Of a DNA stretch of 5,270 bases, positions 4,823 through 5,270 are shown piece by piece. The stretch is from contig SBBH01000061.1 of NCBI GenBank assembly GCA_005239795.1, positions 1-5,270 on the forward strand. Direction: 5' to 3'. The notes below the pieces were generated by a model that was given only the letters and a program-made list of their open reading frames with translations, ran no database searches and was not told where the DNA came from. Both the position numbers and the translations under genes were made by a program. Every line of letters starts with the position of its first letter. Position 1 is the first letter of the stretch. Source of the DNA: Planctomycetales bacterium (GTDB taxonomy: Bacteria; Planctomycetota; SBBH01).

Positions 4823-5270
4823 GTGGGCCGCCACCTGAAGGTCCGCGTCGTCCGCCCCAAGCTGCAGCCGCATCTAGCGATCGTCAAGTTGTCAGGCTTC
4901 ATCAACGCCGCAACAGCCCTCGACTTTGAAAGCGTCCTCGACTCGCTCCTCCTCGAAAAGCGCCTCGATACCCTCCTCGATTTCGGTGAGGTGAGCTACG
5001 TCAACAGCACCGGGATCAGCGCGCTCCTCAACTACCACCAATCGTGGCGCGCCAAGGGGGATGAGCTGGTCCTCATAAGGATATCGCGGTCGCTCGCCGT
5101 CGTCCTGGGACAGTTGGGGATCTCGGCGGTCGTCCCGGTCCTGCGCGATGAGGCCCAAGCGATCGAGTTCCTGCGCCGGACCCTCACCGGACAACGGGCC
5201 CATGCGTCGTACCTGGAGTTCCTGGAGAAAACGGGCCCTCTCCCGCCCCCGCCACGGGAGTCCGCGCCCG
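4823..5270 (+). CDS. STAS-domain protein, anti-sigma factor antagonist-like (3' end outside window)
   Basis: 149 codons are visible without a stop. Residues about 5-120 form a STAS domain like SpoIIAA and RsbV: a strand LAIVKLSGFIN, a helix ALDFESVLDSLLLEKR, a strand TLLDFGEVSYVNSTGISALL, a helix NYHQSWRAKGDEL and a final helix SLAVVLGQLGI. S62 in VNSTG aligns with the phosphorylated Ser58 of SpoIIAA (MDSSG). The preceding Asp of the family is Asn here. This suggests a partner-switch regulator controlled by a serine kinase/anti-sigma factor, but neither partner is in the window. After the domain the sequence becomes a proline-rich linker (TGPLPPPPRES), so a further domain may follow beyond 5270. 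GTG 4823 is chosen because it starts just before the first strand and fits the promoter. TTG 4787 in frame is less likely because it is part of the -35 box. Confidence 0.8.
   Translation, partial: MGRHLKVRVVRPKLQPHLAIVKLSGFINAATALDFESVLDSLLLEKRLDTLLDFGEVSYVNSTGISALLNYHQSWRAKGDELVLIRISRSLAVVLGQLGISAVVPVLRDEAQAIEFLRRTLTGQRAHASYLEFLEKTGPLPPPPRESAP

Noticed and set aside
4892..5203. A 103-codon minus-strand frame at the right end
   Set aside because: It is antisense to the STAS domain, whose secondary-structure pattern and NSTG motif are clear on the plus strand.

Overview
This is a GC-rich bacterial chromosomal window with five clearly recognisable complete genes, one 5'-truncated gene remnant and a sixth recognisable gene that runs off the right edge. 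No RNA gene, transposase, phage gene or CRISPR array was seen. The mixture of a 7Fe ferredoxin, UvrC, RsmD, a large YkgJ-type cysteine-cluster protein and a GGQ ribosome-rescue factor fits a free-living, high-GC environmental bacterium. The period-7 repeats and several non-Shine-Dalgarno starts would suit one of the less-studied soil or sediment phyla, but the phylum cannot be fixed from the sequence.

Layout: positions 1-50 may hold the last codons of a rightward gene. Leftward fdxA (240-569) carries a good Shine-Dalgarno and a sigma70-like promoter, and a hairpin-forming repeat lies just past its stop. To its right is the C-terminal third of an esterase (about 745-1056, rightward) with no N-terminal half. 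That fragment overlaps by ATGA a small GGQ release-factor-like ribosome-rescue gene (1053-1475). An AT-rich island (about 1476-1578) follows, with an imperfect inverted repeat and a possible 36-codon ORF. It separates this gene from the convergent leftward block.

The leftward block is uvrC (4703-3369), rsmD (3299-2715) and a YkgJ-family gene (2712-1579). rsmD and ykgJ are 2 bases apart and probably co-transcribed. uvrC and rsmD are separated by 69 bases made largely of heptanucleotide repeats, which also form the last codons and the stop of uvrC. UvrC has its GIY-YIG, Cys-cluster, UVR and RNase H-like parts but no C-terminal helix-hairpin-helix domain.

Divergent from uvrC, a STAS-domain gene starts at 4823 and continues past the window end. 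The uvrC and STAS starts each lie exactly 7 bases after a TANNNT -10-like box, which suggests two leaderless transcripts firing outward from a 119-base intergenic region.

The functions represented are electron transfer (FdxA), nucleotide excision repair (UvrC), 16S rRNA methylation (RsmD), rescue of stalled ribosomes (GGQ protein), a metal-binding Cys-cluster protein of unknown role and a partner-switch-type STAS regulator. There is no convincing new multi-gene system. The most interesting points are the repeat-capped, HhH-less UvrC, the heptamer repeats whose spacing puts TGA in all three frames, and the paired leaderless promoters.
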